NCBI RefSeq assembly: GCF_902705885.1
Contig: NZ_CACSIP010000024.1
Location: 1 to 41,933, forward strand
Origin: Mycolicibacterium austroafricanum
Lineage (GTDB): Bacteria; Actinomycetota; Actinomycetes; Mycobacteriales; Mycobacteriaceae
Length of the DNA stretch: 41,933 bases
Direction: 5' to 3'
The translations under genes were made by a program, and so were the position numbers. Of this stretch, positions 40,335 to 41,933 are shown piece after piece. The notes under the pieces are model-generated. The model did no database searches and was not told the origin of the DNA. It saw only the letters and a program-made list of their open reading frames with translations. How positions within the stretch are numbered: position 1 is the stretch's first letter; each line of letters opens with the position of its first letter.

Positions 40335-40509
40335 ACAACTAGTGAATAGTATTTCGTGTGTTAATGTTCGTGGCACCTGGTTTGGCCGAGAGGGCGACAT
40401 GTTGTGTGGCGGAGATGTCTTGAGCTGCCTGTGGTCTCGGTGCGGCGCTCGACGCGGCCGTGTCCAGTGCGGCTGACTTGATTGCGACAGACACGAGACT
40501 CGAGGAGAA

Positions 40510-41472
40510 GTGGTGGCAGCCGACGCAATAGTCGTTCCGCTGTGGGGCTGGGTCGCACTGACGGCGGCCATCGCCGTCATGCTGGCGATCGACCTTTTCA
40601 TGCACCGCGACAACCATGTCATCGGCTTCCGCGAAGCAGCGGTGTGGTCGTCGATCTGGATCGCGGCGGGACTGGGCTTCGGCGGAATCGTCTGGTGGGC
40701 CTATGGCGCCGAGGTCGCCGGCACCTACTACGCCGGCTACCTCATCGAGAAGGCCCTGTCGGTCGACAACGTCTTTGTCTTCGCGCTGATCTTCACCTAC
40801 TTCGCGGTTCCGGATCGTTACCAGCACAAGGTCTTGTTCTGGGGCGTCGTCGGGGCGCTGTTGTTCCGGCTGGTGTTCATCTTCGTCGGCGCCGAACTGC
40901 TTGCGGCGTTCTTCTGGACGGCCTACCTCTTCGGGGCTTTCCTGATCTACACCGCCTACAAGATGGCCTTCCAGCACGACAAGGAGATCGAACCGGACAA
41001 GAACCTGGTGGTGCGGCTGGTGCAGCGGCTGATCCCGACCGATCCGCGCTACCACGGCGATCGGCTGTTCACCCGGGTCGACGGCAAGCGGGTGGCCACG
41101 TTGCTGTTTGTGGTGCTGGTCGCCATCGAGGCGACCGACCTGATCTTCGCGATCGATTCGGTGGCCGCGGTGCTGGCGATCACCACCAGTACTTTCATCG
41201 TCTGGACCGCCAACGCCTTCGCAGTTCTCGGGCTGCGCAGCCTGTACTTCTGTCTGGCCGGTCTGCTGCGCAGGTTCACTCACCTGCACTACGGTCTGGC
41301 GGTGCTGCTGGCCTTCGCCGGCGTCAAGCTCGTGCTGTCGGAGACGCCGGTCGGCAAACTGCCGATCTCGCTGACCCTGGGCGTCATCGTCGTCACCCTG
41401 ACCGTCTCCATCGTGTGGAGTCTGTTCGCCACCCGCACCGACAAACCGGCGCGCGACCCGCTGGATTACTGA
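40510..41472 (+). CDS. TerC-family integral membrane protein (Alx/TerC type)
   Basis: A 320-residue protein with about nine hydrophobic helices. The TerC family motif EKALSVDNVFVFALIF is at about residues 79-94 and a second acidic motif, VAIEATDLIFAIDSVAAVLA, near 210-229; both carry membrane-embedded acidic residues. TerC/Alx proteins export Mn2+ and help metallate exported enzymes, and some respond to alkaline pH. It is divergent from the dab operon with 250 bp between, which may reflect shared pH or metal control but is not proof of it. GTG 40510 or GTG 40513 could be the start; GAGGAG lies just upstream. Confidence 0.9.
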   Translation: MVAADAIVVPLWGWVALTAAIAVMLAIDLFMHRDNHVIGFREAAVWSSIWIAAGLGFGGIVWWAYGAEVAGTYYAGYLIEKALSVDNVFVFALIFTYFAVPDRYQHKVLFWGVVGALLFRLVFIFVGAELLAAFFWTAYLFGAFLIYTAYKMAFQHDKEIEPDKNLVVRLVQRLIPTDPRYHGDRLFTRVDGKRVATLLFVVLVAIEATDLIFAIDSVAAVLAITTSTFIVWTANAFAVLGLRSLYFCLAGLLRRFTHLHYGLAVLLAFAGVKLVLSETPVGKLPISLTLGVIVVTLTVSIVWSLFATRTDKPARDPLDY

Positions 41473-41508
41473 AACCCATCACACGAATGGGGCAGTACCA
41501 TATCGGCG

Positions 41509-41892
41509 ATGGTCGCCTCGAGACGAACGCCGAAGAAGTCGCCGTCGGCCCGCACGCCGGGATCCGGGGCGGCCGGCCGCGCGCGGCCGAAGAAGGCGCC
41601 GCAGGCGGCCGTCGAGCCCGGCCAGCCGCGCGGGTGGACATTTCTGACCAACCACGCCCACGTCCTGCTGTGCCTGGCGCAGGGTTCACGGACCGCGCGT
41701 GAGCTGAGCCTGCTCATCGGGATCACCGAGCGTTCGGTGCAGGCGATCCTGGCTGATCTGATCGCCGACGGCTACCTGGAGAAAACCAAGGTCGGCCGCC
41801 GCAACAGCTACTCGGTGAACCCGTCGGGCCGGTTGCGCCACCCGCTGGAATCGGCGCACACCGTCGGCGAACTGATCAACGCGCTGACCTGA
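41509..41892 (+). CDS. Small winged-helix DNA-binding regulator
   Basis: A 127-residue protein. The first 40 residues are basic and Ala/Pro-rich, probably disordered. A winged-helix domain follows (LTNHAHVLLCLAQGSRTARE, then LSLLIGITERSVQAILADLI and a wing at LEKTKVGRRNSYSV), resembling MarR/ArsR-type HTH proteins found widely in actinobacteria. It lies 36 bp after the TerC-family gene on the same strand and has no clear ribosome site. TACCAT at 41496-41501 could be a -10 for a short-leader transcript. Targets unknown; terC and itself are the nearest. The last 41 bases of the window after it hold nothing recognisable. Confidence 0.8.
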   Translation: MVASRRTPKKSPSARTPGSGAAGRARPKKAPQAAVEPGQPRGWTFLTNHAHVLLCLAQGSRTARELSLLIGITERSVQAILADLIADGYLEKTKVGRRNSYSVNPSGRLRHPLESAHTVGELINALT

Positions 41893-41933
41893 TCGAGCAG
41901 ACACACGACAGTGGGCCCAGCCGGAGAACCGGC

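Noticed and set aside
40297..40509. Possible yybP-ykoY manganese riboswitch upstream of the TerC-family gene
   Set aside because: The conserved core elements of that riboswitch were not seen, only a simple inverted repeat and GC-rich sequence.

Overview
The window reads as chromosomal DNA of a fast-growing mycobacterium (Mycobacterium/Mycolicibacterium type). It is GC-rich throughout and has many GTG starts, short leaders and ATGA/GTGA gene overlaps. Several genes are mycobacterial signatures: lat/lrpA/pcd near lhr/nei, an Mtb12-like secreted antigen, Rv0203/Rv1174c-type haemophore-like proteins, and a DesA3/Rv3230c-like desaturase and reductase pair. No tRNA, rRNA, CRISPR array, transposase or phage gene was recognised.

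Layout. (1) 0-4 kb: the end of a proline-rich gene, an SDR, and a TetR-amidase-methyltransferase operon on the minus strand with paired palindromes before the TetR gene. (2) 4-8 kb: an unsaturated fatty acid module, with a DesT/FabR-like TetR divergent from a flavin/[2Fe-2S] reductase and a membrane acyl desaturase, plus a second TetR. (3) 8-17.4 kb: a carbohydrate locus built around a DeoR regulator. On one side lie a GH4 phospho-glycosidase, NagB and an MFS carrier; on the other a PfkB kinase and a complete ABC importer. Nearly all these genes overlap by 4 bp, and together they suggest import, phosphorylation, hydrolysis and deamination of a glucosamine-containing glycoside. (4) 17.6-24.4 kb: an Mtb12-like secreted protein, a DUF559-type nuclease-like protein, and the overlapping DNA repair pair nei and lhr.

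(5) 24.4-30.1 kb: an accessory stretch set in the lhr-to-pcd interval. It holds a 765-bp gene-free region with inverted repeats, a tandemly duplicated two-gene secreted cassette (Cys/Tyr/Trp-rich peptide plus haemophore-like protein), a TetR divergent from a stand-alone P450 strongly resembling the P450 BM3 haem domain, an AhpD-like protein and an SDR. (6) 30.2-33.7 kb: the lysine-to-aminoadipate genes pcd, lrpA and lat. (7) 33.6-35.2 kb: a membrane-anchored Mrr-like nuclease, the frameshifted and truncated 5' end of a molybdopterin oxidoreductase gene, and a small membrane protein behind a near-consensus promoter. (8) 35.2-40.3 kb: a compact dabB-dabA-PII-carbonic anhydrase operon for inorganic carbon uptake, divergent from a TerC-family gene, followed by a small winged-helix regulator.

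Two families of short interspersed repeats punctuate the window. One has the core GGAACGGTATTCC (six copies between 4.7 and 19.2 kb, alternating in orientation, four of them just after stop codons in sense orientation). The other is a roughly 70-bp imperfect dyad beginning CCCGCGAGCGCG (four copies between 24.5 and 30.2 kb). Both sit between genes and look like 3'-end or REP-like elements.
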